The notes under the pieces: model-generated
What the model was told of the DNA's origin: nothing
Seen by the model: only the letters and a program-made list of their open reading frames with translations
Databases searched by the model: none
DNA from: Gnetum montanum
Lineage: Eukaryota > Streptophyta > Gnetopsida > Gnetales > Gnetaceae
Length of the DNA: 64,000 nucleotides
Direction: 5' to 3'
Assembly: GCA_015680685.1 (NCBI GenBank)
Contig: MNCI01022307.1
Location: forward strand, 861,942-925,941
Translations under genes and position numbers: made by a program
In this document: positions 12,601 through 24,959 of the stretch, one piece after another
Layout of the letters: each line of letters opens with the position of its first letter
Numbering within the stretch: position 1 is the first letter of the stretch

Positions 12601-13833
12601 ATTTTATTTTAATCCTATGATTTCATTTCTTCCCATTTTATTTTAGTTACTTAGCTAATGGTTTATATAGTATCATGCATGGCATTTAATTTTGGGATTT
12701 ATCCTAGGTTTCTTTTATAGCTCTATTTTTGTGCAATATTAGACTCCTATTAAGATTTGTGATAGAAGAGCTTATGTTGTTGAAAAGCCTCAAGAGTAAT
12801 TTAATAGTAATGTTTTAACGAAAATGCCTATTTTGAGCATAGAGAATATAAGAAAATCTTTGATACTTTGATGGCACTGAAATAGCTTCTTTATTTTTAA
12901 AGTTTATTGCCTTGGTATTTCAATCAAGAAATTTTCAAATTTTTGAAAGCTCTATTGAATACAATCTTTGAAAACTATTAACTAGCCGAAATAGAGACTC
13001 GTACTTTGTAGTTTACATAGTGATTTTTGGTAGTATAATCAGATTGTCTTTATGCAATTTCTTATTGAGCTTAGAAAGTTTTGACAATTTGTAGTTATTG
13101 AATCAAAAATAGCTTTATTGTGAACTATTTACTTGTATCAATTTATCCTAGTTAAATATTTGAGGTTTCACACAAATCTACTTTCTTTTCTTTGTGTTTC
13201 TAAGTCCATTAAATCTTTCTCTATTTCTAGTTTTCTTGCAAAACTTTCTCTTTGGGGGAAATTAGGAGTAGATTGGTAAAATTGTGCTCAAATGGTTTTG
13301 TAAAATTTTATTTGTTACAAGTAGGTATTGTAAGGACCATATAGGCTAATTGATTGAACAAAATAGGAATCTCCAACAACTCACAAAATTTGATAAAGAT
13401 AGCTAAATCTCTTTTATGATAGCTGATTATAATTTCATACATAATCCAATCATTTCAACATTCACAATAGTAAAGACATACTCATGTTTAGTATGTTTTA
13501 TAACTATTAAGTCTATTTTGAGGTATTTAGGCCTTGGTGTCACCAGAGACTAGCAAGTACCTAAACCCTGTTTGGAGAAGCTTGTTGGCAATCCAATTTC
13601 AAACAGTCACCAACAGTTGTGATTCATTGCAACTTGAATGAGGGAATAAAGTTTTATAATAGTGCAATAACATTTGAGTCTAAGGTTTACCATAGTTCAT
13701 GTATAATAGTGCAAAATCTCGCATTTTGCAGAACATCGTAGTTATCAGTTATATAGTGCGATGTCTTGCAGTACATAGCCCATCACAGTTGTCAACTTGA
13801 ATTGAATTTGGATTTGCGATGGCATGCAAGTTA
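9651..13833. other. No recognisable gene; probable 3' part of element H and unknown AT-rich DNA
   Basis: 9660-9900 is TA-rich. The tract 10454-10636 is a 60-codon frame rich in K, E and T that I do not recognise. 12230-12540 looks like LTR promoter sequence: a purine run (AGAAAGGGGGAGG, about 12234), two copies of GTTATAAATAGAT (about 12345 and 12438) and CTATAAAAAGG (about 12492). It could be an LTR of H or of another element, but I cannot find its ends or a partner. Confidence 0.35.
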
Positions 13834-14460
13834 CACCTTTGAAAAAATTTACATGGTGAAATAGGCTATGTGATGCATGACAACATAGTTTGTGTGTGAT
13901 ACTAGTTGTGAAGAGCTTTGTCTCGCATGATTACTAGAAAAAGTATTCTGCAAGGACATGCAAGTCGCAGGTTCTTGTAGTATACTGAATGTTAGTTCCT
14001 AACATAATTACCCATTAATATTATTTATGCTATCACTACTTGATGTTTAATTAATTATTATGCATTAGTAAATATTATCAATGCTAATATCATTCTCCAT
14101 TTATATTAAATATTATAGGATTACTAAAGAACGCTATTATTCTGATTATATTTTCTTTGTCATTGGGGGATATTGTTGAAGTTGTGTTTGAATATGGAGC
14201 TTGTAAAAATGATGTGGATTAACACAAGGGATCTTCCATGTTAGTAGTTTTTGTGCTTTATATGAAATGATCTCAGAATTGATATTATAGATGTCTTAAT
14301 TCTAGTATTTCATTGTATTTTATGGTAATGTTTTATTTATTTACATGAATTGTAGCTATTAGCATTGTTCATTTGTGAAAGTAATCTGAAAATAATTCTA
14401 GACTTGACAAAAATGTTTGTTCTTTCTTAAAAATTGAAGAAAATTGAAATTTATCAATGG

Positions 14461-15132
14461 ATGACAATGGATGGAAGTTATGACAAAAATATTGTTTACA
14501 ACCTTTATGAATGATTGATTGCTAGTATGTCTATTGTGGGAAGTAATCTACAAGCTACTATGCAAGTGCAAAATTTCACCTTCAATGTTCATGACATTGT
14601 AGATGTTATAAAATTTTCATGTGTTAATGAGGTAGTTTTCAATGATTGAAGGTGGAAGAAAACTGAGATTCACCTAATCCAGTATGCACAAAAATTTGAG
14701 ACAAAAGATGATAATCTCACTGATTATCCAGAGCTATTGTTTCTTTCCAAATTTATGCAATGGTATTTATTTCTAGTGAAAGCAATGAAGGTAAAGATTT
14801 CTAATAATGCAATATTACTCATTTGGAAATTGTAAAATAATGAAAGTGTTTCATTTGATATCCTGATGACTATACTATTTAAGATGAAGTGGTAAGAAAG
14901 GTTATGGTAGCTACATGATGCGAAAGAGTCCCTTGGCTTTCCAATTATAGTGAAAGAATTATTGGTGAAGAAAAATATTCATTATATGGCTGTCCAATTG
15001 AATGGAATAGTCCTCTTGGATCCTACAAGTCTATTGAAGAGTACATTAGTTTTCAACAAGGGTGAGACCTCCTATTTTCTAAAAGAGCTTGAAAGCCAAG
15101 CTGTTGATGATAGTTGCCAACATGAAAATTAA
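14461..15132 (+). pseudogene. Putative plant transposon protein, N-terminal (Transposase_32-like) domain, decayed
   Basis: One frame with an ATG at 14461 runs to 15132, broken by about five stops (for example TGA at 14512, TAA near 14835). Its pattern fits the 'putative plant transposon protein' domain common in plant element ORFs: an N-terminal part with an FNVHDIVDVIKF tract, then LLFLSKFMQWYLFL, a helix-rich part with NNESVSFDILMTILFKMK, and LGFPIIVKELLVKKNI. The length, about 220 codons, fits the domain. It lies upstream of a Ulp1-like protease region in the same direction, a combination known from plant transposon ORFs. The domain name is recalled from general patterns, not from a search. 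Confidence 0.5.
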
Positions 15133-15262
15133 TCTCACCAATCCATTGAGGACAAGTTGGAACACATGATAAGAGATTAATAATTATTATCAAAGTAATG
15201 TAGCACTTTGGAATGCTGTGGAGTAGCTAAAATCAGATAGGTCATGTCTGATAGTAGAAAAC

Positions 15263-15706
15263 ATGCAGTTAAAGGTCAAATTTGACAATTATGTTGTTGA
15301 AGAAAATAGTTGTATCAAGAAGTTTCTTACTAAGAATGAAAAAATGGCCAATCAAATATACATACTAAATAAAGAAATTATGTCATTAAAAAATGCTACA
15401 GTCAACATATCTAATAGCAGTGACTTTCATGCCAGTGCAGTCAATACTATTAGAGGTATGTGTCATGTTATAAAATCTTGTAGTTTTAATACATTATTCA
15501 TATCTTTTATAAATTCCAATGGTCTTGGTATTGTACATGTGTTGAAAAAAATGACTAATATGCTAGCAATGAAAGTTGCTAGAAGATTATTTGATTTAAC
15601 TAAAGAAGACATCAAAGAGTATCTGAACAAGATAATCCAAATGAAGAAACATGTACATAGACTTGTTTGGATAACTTGTTTATGTCTGTTGATGTCCGTC
15701 ATATGA
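15263..15706 (+). pseudogene. Linker between transposon domain and Ulp1-like region
   Basis: An open stretch of 147 codons in a frame different from the following protease part. The first half (FLTKNEKMANQIYILNKEI) is charged and could form a coiled coil; the second half, rich in M, K and L, shows nothing recognisable. By position it is probably the middle of the same ancestral protein, separated by frameshifts. Confidence 0.4.
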
Positions 15707-15725
15707 ATGTTCATATGTAGGTGAT

Positions 15726-16767
15726 GTAGACTTCAACAACCCCATCAATCACCCTTCTATTATAGTTTAGATATTGAAGCCTACTGATTTCATCATCCCA
15801 ATTGGTCAATCATGTGTGATAGTTGATAGAGTGATGCAGTTGCTTTTCATAGGTAATTTAGATAGTGAAGTGCTTGTTATGTCAATGTTTCCCTTATTTG
15901 TTGTGACAAGAATGTCTTTTAGGTTTGTATATCAACTTGGATGGAAATAATGACTTGATGATGATGTCATTGATGTGTACATCATGTACCTTAAGCAACT
16001 TGGAAAAGCTAATGTTGATTGTCAAGCATCAGTAAAATATTTTATGTTTAATACTATGTTTCAAGCATTTGCAAAGTCCTTGGAGACTTAGATGCAACAT
16101 AGCCAAAAGAACTCGTTGGGACATAAAGCAAAGAAGCCCACAAGAAGACATGTGATCAATGTTGAAAGTGATACATTGGTTGAAGAAGAGCTTGATGTTT
16201 TCGTAGTAGAGAAGGACTTTATTGAAGATGTGAAAACCAAAATCTACTAGGATGAATTTATTGAATTAGGAAAAAGATTATTTTGTACCCCGTTCAATAC
16301 TAGCAGTCATTGGATGCTTGTGATCATAGACACATGTACCAAAAAAATGTGTGTGTATCATTCATTACCTTCTTCCCAAAATATAGTTGCTGTTCAAAAG
16401 TTAATGTCAAGGTTTCTTGAATTTTTATTGAAAGGTGATTCTTCAAATGCTGAGAGCACAATTGAGGTGAAGGGAAAGTGAAAGAAGTCACCTGAAAATG
16501 GAGTACAATGGCTATGCAAGGCATTCCTTCTTAAGAAAATGGATTTGTGGCATGTATAAAATATTGTTCATGCATCATTTAGGATTTGGAAAAGAGACAA
16601 AATTTAGTAGTAATTTTGTTTTCATGTATCGAAATACCATGATACAGGAAATTCTTAGTTGTTCAAGACTTGACCAACCATGGACAAAAATATGTGTGCA
16701 ACATATTCTTCATCAAGATTGTAGTAAGCATGGACCGTATCTTGTTTTTGATGTAAAAAAAATTTGA
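15726..16767 (+). pseudogene. Ulp1-like (C48) cysteine protease region, decayed
   Basis: The frame from 15726 to about 16480 carries LDDDVIDVYIMYLKQL (about 15955), matching the start of Ulp1 domains, and FCTPFNTSSHWMLVIID with VYHSLP (about 16280-16370). The H of SHW would be the catalytic histidine, but the catalytic aspartate expected in Y-D-S-L is H here. After a stop, the end of the domain seems to continue in the frame of 16498-16767, where QDCSKHGPY may be the degenerate Q...DCG active-site segment. Ulp1 proteins cut SUMO or related tags. With three stops and a lost catalytic residue this copy cannot work. In plants such domains are often carried by transposons, which fits the flanking repeats. 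Confidence 0.6.
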
Positions 16768-17458
16768 TGATGTAAATGCCTTGCCATCTTTAATGAAAGG
16801 AAAATTTTTGTACATGTGAGAATAATGTATTTATATCAGGGTTAATGATTGAAAATATATATGGTGTTCATTTGTTTTATATTGTGATTATTTTTCTTGA
16901 AATTTTAGAAAGGGAATATATAATTTGTAAGTTCCAATATGTGTTCAAAATATTGTTTCCATCAAACAAGTTGTCATAATATTGACACAAAATATGCTTC
17001 TCATATCCTCTTTTCTAGAAGTAGCATAAATTTATCATATTACGTATTTTAATCAGTTATCACTACATGCATATCACACCTTACTTGTAGTATGGTCTTG
17101 TTAGTAATCGCAAGATGCAATCACTCATAACATGGTGCAAAATTCTTTGTCCTTCAGCCATGAAATAGTGGAAAATGTTGTGTCTGGCAGGACATCAAAA
17201 GCTGCAAATCTATGTGCCTTGTAGTCCATCGCAACATTGAAAAATATATGTGTGATGTTGTATGAATTGCAATTATGTGCTTCAATGCAAATTGCAGCTC
17301 ATTGCAATTACTAACAGAAACCTTTTTTTCATAGTGCAAGGGGATGCAATATGGATGCAGCTCACACTATGAAAAAATGTTTTTGTGAATAGTTGTGCTA
17401 CAAATATGTAGCTCACATGTAGATGTAGTTTGTAATAGAATCCTCTTTTTACCAGTAT

Positions 17459-20400
17459 AAGAAAGTATGATCCACATGTTTGGTGAGATAGTAGTTGCTA
17501 CTAGCTTTTGCATTGCCGAACTACAACTTGCATGCCTTTATAGTTCATTCCAAAAACAAGTTTTATCAGTGCGAGAAGGTTCAATCTACATGATTTATGT
17601 ATGCAATCCTAATTGGGACATTTTCACCATACAATGTGACTCAAAGATGGTTCCATTTTACTGTTGTTAATGCATAAATTTTGGACATACTAACACTAGG
17701 GAAACAAACTTGTTTGAGGAGACTATTGCCTAGGGTGCCTCCCCTATGGGTATGAAAACTTGGGAATAATCTTAGCTAGAGAGGACTATGTGACATTCAA
17801 AAAAAAGGTAATTAAAATGGAAAATTGGAAAATTTGAATAACTTCTTAAAATTCAAAACTTCATGAAAATACAGTAGGTAACTAGAAAATTTAAATTTTT
17901 CCCTAGTCCCCCACTATTGTTGTTGATTCATCATTGCTGGTGATGCCCATTATTGGGTAGGAAAATCCCAACTACCATGGAAGAGGGAGAGAGAGATATC
18001 CAACCCACTATGGGAACTTGATGCCTCTTTGCCACTGCTACTGTAGTTGTTGCTTCCATGGAGAGAGAGAGAGGGAGGGAGAACCCTCGCTATCTGCCAC
18101 CTATCTATTATAGCTACTTGTAATGCTATGTTGATTTGGACATGTTTGCTAATTAGAAGGGAAGGGAGGAGAGAGGTCAGTCTATCACTCTATCTACTAT
18201 GCATACCTATAGCTCTAATGATGTTGTAGAGTTAGAGAGAGAGAGGGACCCAACGCCACCACTGTCATCGTGGAGAGTTGCACATACTTCTATCATCATT
18301 ACCTTGCTAGAGAGAGAGGAGGCCACTGGATCCACCTGCAACTACAATTGCCATCGCTGCATGCTCTACTGGAGAGAGGAGAGGCTGGCAAATGAGAAAG
18401 AGGAGAGGGAACAATGCCACTGTGGCAACGCACTGCCATGTATGCCACCATTTTTTGTCGCGTGCTATCTATGTGCTCCTACCATTGCTTGCATGCCTCA
18501 CTGTTTGCACACCTATTGTGTTGTTGTCAACTCTTGCTGACGCCCTAGCATCACCTATTGTGAGCATGCTTGCATAGGGAGACAGAGAAGGTTACTTGCT
18601 ATAGCACAAAAAAGAAAGAAATCGATGTCTGCTAGTTTCTTAGCTAGTCCCAAGATTCGATGATCCCTAGTCAAGGGAGCTCCTTCCCTTTTATAGGCTA
18701 CTAGATCTGCCACTCCTTAAATGCCCCTATTGTGGCATCTCTGTGACATCCATCGTTGGTTACTACATGTCCCACATAATGCATGTTGGTTACTACATGA
18801 CAGGCTACCTAGAACTCCCCACCACTGCACATCCCAAAATGCTTGACATCACTCATGTAATGCCATGTCACCTATTGTCTACGTGTCACCTAGAAGGCCA
18901 CAACTCTCAACAGTCAATTGGTTATTAAAAAGGAAAAACCAAGAGTCCACTAGCCTATTTCATTATCTTGGAAAATGGATTTAATGTTAATTAAGTGCTT
19001 GTTGAGTTGGTGCCTGTTGTGTTTATTTTTATATATTATTCACTAGTCTTTTATCAATGGACTATGGCCTATTGTATGATCCATCTTTGCTACTAAATTT
19101 AGGTTCAACTGAATCTAGCTATAAAGTTCAAGAAATGTATGTTTGGAATTCTTGATCAAAAAGTGCTTTTCTATTAGGCCCCCATGTCGATTACTATAAA
19201 ACTTATTCATTTCTTTAGCTTAGAAAAAGTCGGGCATTAACTTCATGGAATTCTAATTCTTTCTGAAAGTGAGATCGATGAAATTTGGCTAATAGATTCT
19301 ACATGGCCTAGTTTTGGTAGGTTATGAGATATTCCTAACTGACTGGGTTGTATCATTGTCTAATTTGGAAGTAAGGGCCATTGATTTTGTAATTATAAAA
19401 TTCTTTCTTGGTTGACTACCATGATCTAGAAATCAAAAGCAGTTTTCCTAATTATGTTCAAAATGGACCTAGGAACTCAAGGCACTTTGTTGATTTATGG
19501 ATTGTTTGAGGCTTTGAGATGTTTAACTAAAGATTTCACTTTTCCATCTACATGTTTTTGATCATGGCCTCATGCCTAGCATGGACAAGGTTGACATCAA
19601 CAACTAGGTCATGCTCTTTTTTATGGTGTGAGGGTATGTGGTCCACAAGGCTTGTTAGCTGACTGCTAGAGTGTGCCTCATAGGTAATTGCATTTCTAAA
19701 TAGAAATAAGAATTTACTAGTGCAAGGGGGTGTGATATGCACATCTCGATATAAAGAATTTACTGTGATCTTCATGCCCTCGTAGTATGCTTAAATTTTT
19801 ATTCTTACTAAATGTAGAGACCAAACATTATCAACTTAAATTAGGAATTGTATTACCAACTATAGAAATGAAGAATGTAATCAATATTTTACTTAGTTAG
19901 GATAAGGTTATTTCATTGTTTTGGCATCTTTGTAATGCTTCGTATAGGAAAAATGAATATTAGGTAATGCAAAATTGGCCAAACACTTTAACTTTAATTA
20001 CCTCAAACCAAAATGTTCTATAAAGAAATGAGGCATCAAATGACAAAAAAGCATGTCCAACAATCAAGTAAGAGTTTATCAACTGTGACATAAACCATAA
20101 CAATGTACATGGTAATAAAAAATAAAAAAAAATAACAGTCAACAATGACTATTTAGTGTCCTTGACGTGGGTATCCTCATCCATTGCTTTTGTAGCTTTT
20201 GTGTCCATGAAATCTACCTCATTTACTATGTTATTCACTCCATGAGGGTGTGAGGCACAACCCCTCATAGTTTAATGAAAACTAATTTTTTAAGGATGAT
20301 GCATTGGTAGGAAGGTTGAACAATCAAATGTGAGGCTATATAAGCCAAGGAAAGTCTCAATTGTTGATTCCATGTTGAGACCTTATCTTAAGTCATAAGC

Positions 20401-23400
20401 TCTAAATATTGTGTATATGTTATGTTCTCTCCATAAGCAACTAAAAAGAAAGTAAAGGTCATCTTCGATGATGCCTATGTGATCATTGTGTGGATTATGT
20501 AATGTGAGGATTTTGAGTTACCTATGTATCCTTAGATTTTTATTTCTATTTATGATTTGTACTCCATTTCTATTATGCAAGAAGAGAAATATCTTTCCTT
20601 TATTTTTCTATTATGACACTTGTTTGGATTTGTTTTGAATTTGGCAACTTTAGTGAGCTTAGATTTTGGAATTCAAGGAAACTCATTAAATGATTAAGAA
20701 TTCTTTTAAGTAGATGGAAATCATCTTGGTGTGATATTAAACAAAGCTAGATGATGGGGCCCATAGCTGCACAACACTATTAGCTTAAATTCCATTAACT
20801 TGAGTATCCAAAATATAACATTGCACCATAACATGCCTCAAACGATATCACACACAAATGTTAAGACAACCATAGATTAGTACTTGACTAAGACTTACCA
20901 TTAAGAAATTTTGAGCACATTTTCATGCATATAGGTTTTTCACTCAAGGATTCTTGATTAAAAACCTCATCTTGATTAGGTTAATTACTAAATAGTTTTA
21001 CTAATCCTATGATTTTCCTTTTTTTTCTTTTTAACACCTTATATCATTAGGAGATAACCCCCAAGATCCTTTAATTCCATAAAATCCATAGCTATCCTCA
21101 ACTAGAGCTTATATTTACAAAGGTTCTAAATGAAGGATCACATTACTAAACAATGCAAGATCATAAATGATAGAAAACAATACTTAAATTAATTCTGTCC
21201 ATGTGATCGCCAAAGCTAAGAAGGCCTAATTAAGCTTGAATGCTTACTAAATTATCCTATAATGAAAGATGATAATCTTAGTCTATGAATATCACAAACC
21301 TAGATGTTATTTACAAGAAAATAAAGCTATGACATCAATAATTAGATCAAGTATAGTAATCAAAACATAATGTAGTGAGAAAGAAGAATCTTTAACTCTA
21401 ACATGACCAATGGTTCACCAACTACTTTACCTTATGGGATGGCCTTATCATGATGACACTTTTTTGGGTTTTGAATGTGCCCTAACAATCCACCAAGGAA
21501 CAATTAGATAAAAATCAAGGAATAAACCAAGTTGAATATTTATGGTAAAAAGGAAGAAGGTGGATCCATCTTCTTAATAGAAAAAATTATCTTGGGGGAT
21601 CAAAAGCCATGCTTCTTATATGTTACTCTTAATGAAGAAAATTGACAAAATCATTAGATAAGGATGACTTTGAAGAACATGTGGTGTATATTCTATGATA
21701 TGAATATCTATCCCTATAGCATTCTTAAGTTATTACATTCTATCTTCCTAGATCTAATCAAGAGAACCATTAAGCAATTACGAGAATAGATTCATCATAT
21801 TAGGGGAGGTATTTTGAAATGATTCAAACTATTTTAAAGCTCAATTAAGGTCTTGAAGGACCTATAGAATAGATCAAATCTTCTAGAGGAGCATGATACT
21901 ATGTTTAAGAACTACCTTTAGCTCTACATCACCTCTAAGAGTAGCTTATTTATTTCATCTAGCTAGATGTATATTCCTAAGTGGATCCCAAAACTGAAAA
22001 AGCAAGAAAAATAAGAGGAAAATAGGAATAAGGGAGATGAGAAGTAGAATGCACTATGTCCTAACCATAGGCTGTGATAATTCATTTTGTATTGGATCAT
22101 AACTTGTAATCATAGTAAGATCCTTAGTTGAATGGATCCATGACTCATGGTTAGATCATGGTGAAACTAGTTATAACTTGTAATCTAATTAATTTCAAGC
22201 TAAACCAAACCACAAACCCTCAATATGATTCATAGTAAAGATAAACTTATTATTTTTTACAACCATCAATTCTGTGACCATAAATGAGGATAAATATAGA
22301 AATGTCACATTGAACTTATTGAAATCTCAAAAGAACCAATCATAATACACATAAATAAATAATAATAATAAAGCTAATAAAAGCATTTGATGAGATCAAG
22401 ACATCAAACAAAAAAAATATTCAGATCTTAGATTTAGAAACCAAAGAATAGTAGATATTTTCCTCTACATTGATAGGCTCATTAGCTTCAATTAAGGGAG
22501 ATCAGGCTCCTCAACACAACATCTAAGGTGTGATGTAATTTGGCTTTCATATAGCTTCAATCTCTAATGGATGGAAGAGAAAGTAAAAATGTGGATATGA
22601 TTTGATGGTGAGAGGGAGGCTTGACTATCTTTTCTAGCCATAGGTATGATTTTTGGTTGGTTTTTAAAAATAACAAAGTATCTTCATTTGGCTAGTCACA
22701 TGAAAGCATGTGATATGTGTTCAAAATATTTTGGGATTAATCACATAAAAATACCAATGATAGCCATAGATACAAAAAGCATGGTTCATGATGTCCATCA
22801 CATGTTAGAAGGAAAATATACATTAACCCATATATATATATATATATATATCTAATTTATCCTATTCAAGAAGCACTAAGGGATTAACAATCCCCAAAAA
22901 TAATCACATGAACCATAAGAAAATAACTAGCAAACTTAAAACTAAAAATTGGAGGGGTTCATTTACTAATTATCACTTTGCATTCTACAATTATTATTTA
23001 CTTCTCCTAGTTTTTCTTCCATGGATATTAATTCCTTTTCATTCCTTAGTTAAAGTATTTTCCTAATGTTAAAAAATTTTCTCATGATAATAATTTCATA
23101 AGTCTATCTACTATAACACCCTTTTTTTCAAATTCTTAATCTTTGTTTCATTTATTTATTTATTTATTATGTTTTAGCATAGTTTAGATTTCATTTTGTA
23201 GAATATGAAGTGATAATTAGTCAATGAACACCTCCCATTTTCAATTTCAAGTTTGGTAGTTTTACGTCTTACTTGAGATTTTTCATGAAGCTAAAGATAT
23301 GAAGTATTAAAGTACTAATTCATCCTCATAGATAAATAAAGTCTTATTCTTCAAAAGGATTAAAGGAAAATAATTTTGTAATACAACTAAAAAAAGAGAA

Positions 23401-23602
23401 AAAGTCTCATATACTAAAACTAAAACTAAAATTTTTACTTACATCCATAAAGACTCCTTGGATCTATCAAATTAGTTTTAGAATTTCTTTTATAGAATTT
23501 TTAAAAATTTATAACTCAATGATACCTAGTAGAATTTTGGAATCATTTGTATGAAAAAGGAGGAATAGTGAAGGAATTTGTGCAAAAGAATAACCATTAC
23601 AT
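17459..23602. other. No recognisable gene; low-complexity and anonymous DNA
   Basis: 17990-18420 is rich in GA runs (GAGAGAGAGAGAGGG near 18061) and gives several short spurious frames. The 14-base string TTGGTTACTACATG occurs twice (about 18755 and 18785). 18930-19500 reads like LTR leader DNA but has no partner. A (TA)10 microsatellite lies at 22831-22851. I see no conserved protein in any frame here. Confidence 0.5.
22831..22851. repeat. (TA)n microsatellite
   Basis: About ten TA units in a row, preceded by CA and followed by CTAATT. Confidence 0.95.
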
Positions 23603-24737
23603 TAAGGATTGAGAATTTCGAAGGGAGGTTGAATAAGTTCCCCAATTCAAATGATCAAGACACCAAAAACTACACTCAAATTTACATGGTTCCCCAACTT
23701 GGGTACTTCCATACTTGGAGGGTAGAATCCTTACATAACTTTAGACTTTGTTCCTTCAAAAAATGTGGTTTAAAGAATACCACAAACTTTACAAAGTTTG
23801 AGCTCCATAAGGGGTGTTTTCCCAAAAAAACACACCCAACCCTACAAGGTTCCAAGAAGCTCAAAATGTGATTTCAAGGATTCCACAACCTTTATAAAGA
23901 TGTGAGCTTCACATGAAGTGCTTTCTTACTGGAAACAAACTCAACTCTGCAAGGTCCCAACAAGCTCACAAGATGCCTTCTCACAATAAGTACATTAGCC
24001 CAATAGAGCTACAAAGAGAGAAAAAGAATTGAGGGAATGTAACTAAGCTTTATAAGTTCTTTTCTTTGAAGCTCTTACAAAATATAAATTATAAGAGATA
24101 GAGATTTGAAAGACCAATTACATCACAAGATATAATCAATGATGGAATAGTTCTTTTAATAGTGCTTGTATTTTTTACAAGGATTTGATTCTATCTTAAA
24201 ACATTTTTGTTTTTAAATAGTCCTAGGAATTCATGCAACAATTATAAAATGGCTAGTTAGAACATCCCATTTGAGCATGGGACATCTTTGTGAAAACTCA
24301 TCACTTGTAGATGGAATGTCCCAATAAAAATTGGGACGTCTCACTTGGGACATCCTAGCTAGGATGTCTCATTAGCAATTGGGGCATCTACTGATTATGT
24401 GGAACATTTGACCTAAAATTGAATCTTCACATCTAGAACATTTGTTAATCTTATGGAACATCCAAGCATATACCAAAACATCTTTGTTTGGGTTGTAGGC
24501 TCCATGCATCCTTATCATCTTGTCTAGTTAAGACTTCTTGTCATCTTAGATTGGCAACTTTGCTCTTATCTTAATCTCATCTTACTCTTTGTCCCCATCT
24601 CATACTCTTGTTATCATCATGACCCAATCATATTCTCTTAACATCATGATTTTATCTTTCCCAAGTTTTGTAAGATTACAACAAACATTTTTTACACTCT
24701 CCATTTTCTAAGATTTTAACATACTAAAAGGTCAACA
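23603..24737 (-). repeat. 3' LTR of element F (1135 bp)
   Basis: Ends on the plus strand with AAAGGTCAACA; its left edge TAAGG corresponds to TGAGG in the other LTR, so the terminal TG has mutated. Aligned by eye it matches 28942-30089 along its whole length, with many point differences. It carries repeated pieces such as GGGACATC and its complement near 24290-24370. Confidence 0.9.
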
Positions 24738-24753
24738 ATCTTCCCCTTTTTGG
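24738..24753 (-). promoter_or_regulatory. Polypurine tract of element F
   Basis: On the minus strand CCAAAAAGGGGAAGAT lies directly against the 3' LTR start TGTTGACC. It would prime plus-strand DNA synthesis. Confidence 0.85.
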
Positions 24754-24959
24754 TAATTTCTAAAACTTGGAAAATGGGTTAGCATAAAAGCACATAAACA
24801 CATACCATATTCCCCCTTTTTGGGCATTAGCAAAAAAGCGTTTCCCTAAGAAAGTCCCCCTAAACCTATGATGAAATGCTGATTTTTGTATGAATTTTTA
24901 TGTATTCATTTTTGTATTTTTATTTTTATTTTGAAAAAAAGAAAAGAAGGATTGCTTAC

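Larger units (their letters stand above)
13834..17458 (+). mobile_element. CACTA-like DNA transposon carrying a Ulp1-like ORF (decayed, ends tentative)
   Basis: The central coding relic (14461-16767) is flanked on both sides by DNA dense in short repeats built on TGCGATG, GCATGCAAG and TCGCA (13690-13980 and 17090-17590), as in the subterminal repeats of CACTA elements. Terminus-like motifs are present: CACCTTTGAAAAAA at 13834 and TACTAGAAAAAG at 13932-13943 on the left; TTTTTTCATAGTG (ending 17339), CACTATGAAAAAA (about 17365-17377) and CTTTTTACCAGTA (17445-17457) on the right. These resemble the CACTA terminus CACTAC.AGAAAAA. Which pair forms the true ends is unresolved, and I see no clear 3-base target duplication. 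No CACTA transposase was found, so the element would be non-autonomous. A Mutator-like origin is the main alternative. Confidence 0.45.

Noticed and set aside
13540-13560. A primer binding site (TTGGTGTCACC)
   Set aside because: No LTR end precedes it and it does not match a tRNA end I can name.
18047-18577. Three overlapping plus-strand frames of 60-113 codons
   Set aside because: They lie over GA-rich and CCACCATGC-like low-complexity DNA, overlap in different frames and match no family.
20160-20290. A possible short gene on the minus strand
   Set aside because: Acidic frame too short and without any recognisable motif, start context or conservation within the window.
24280-24380. A CRISPR-like array of GGGACATC units
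   Set aside because: The units are short, in both orientations, unevenly spaced and lie within the LTR of a plant retrotransposon; they also occur in the other LTR.
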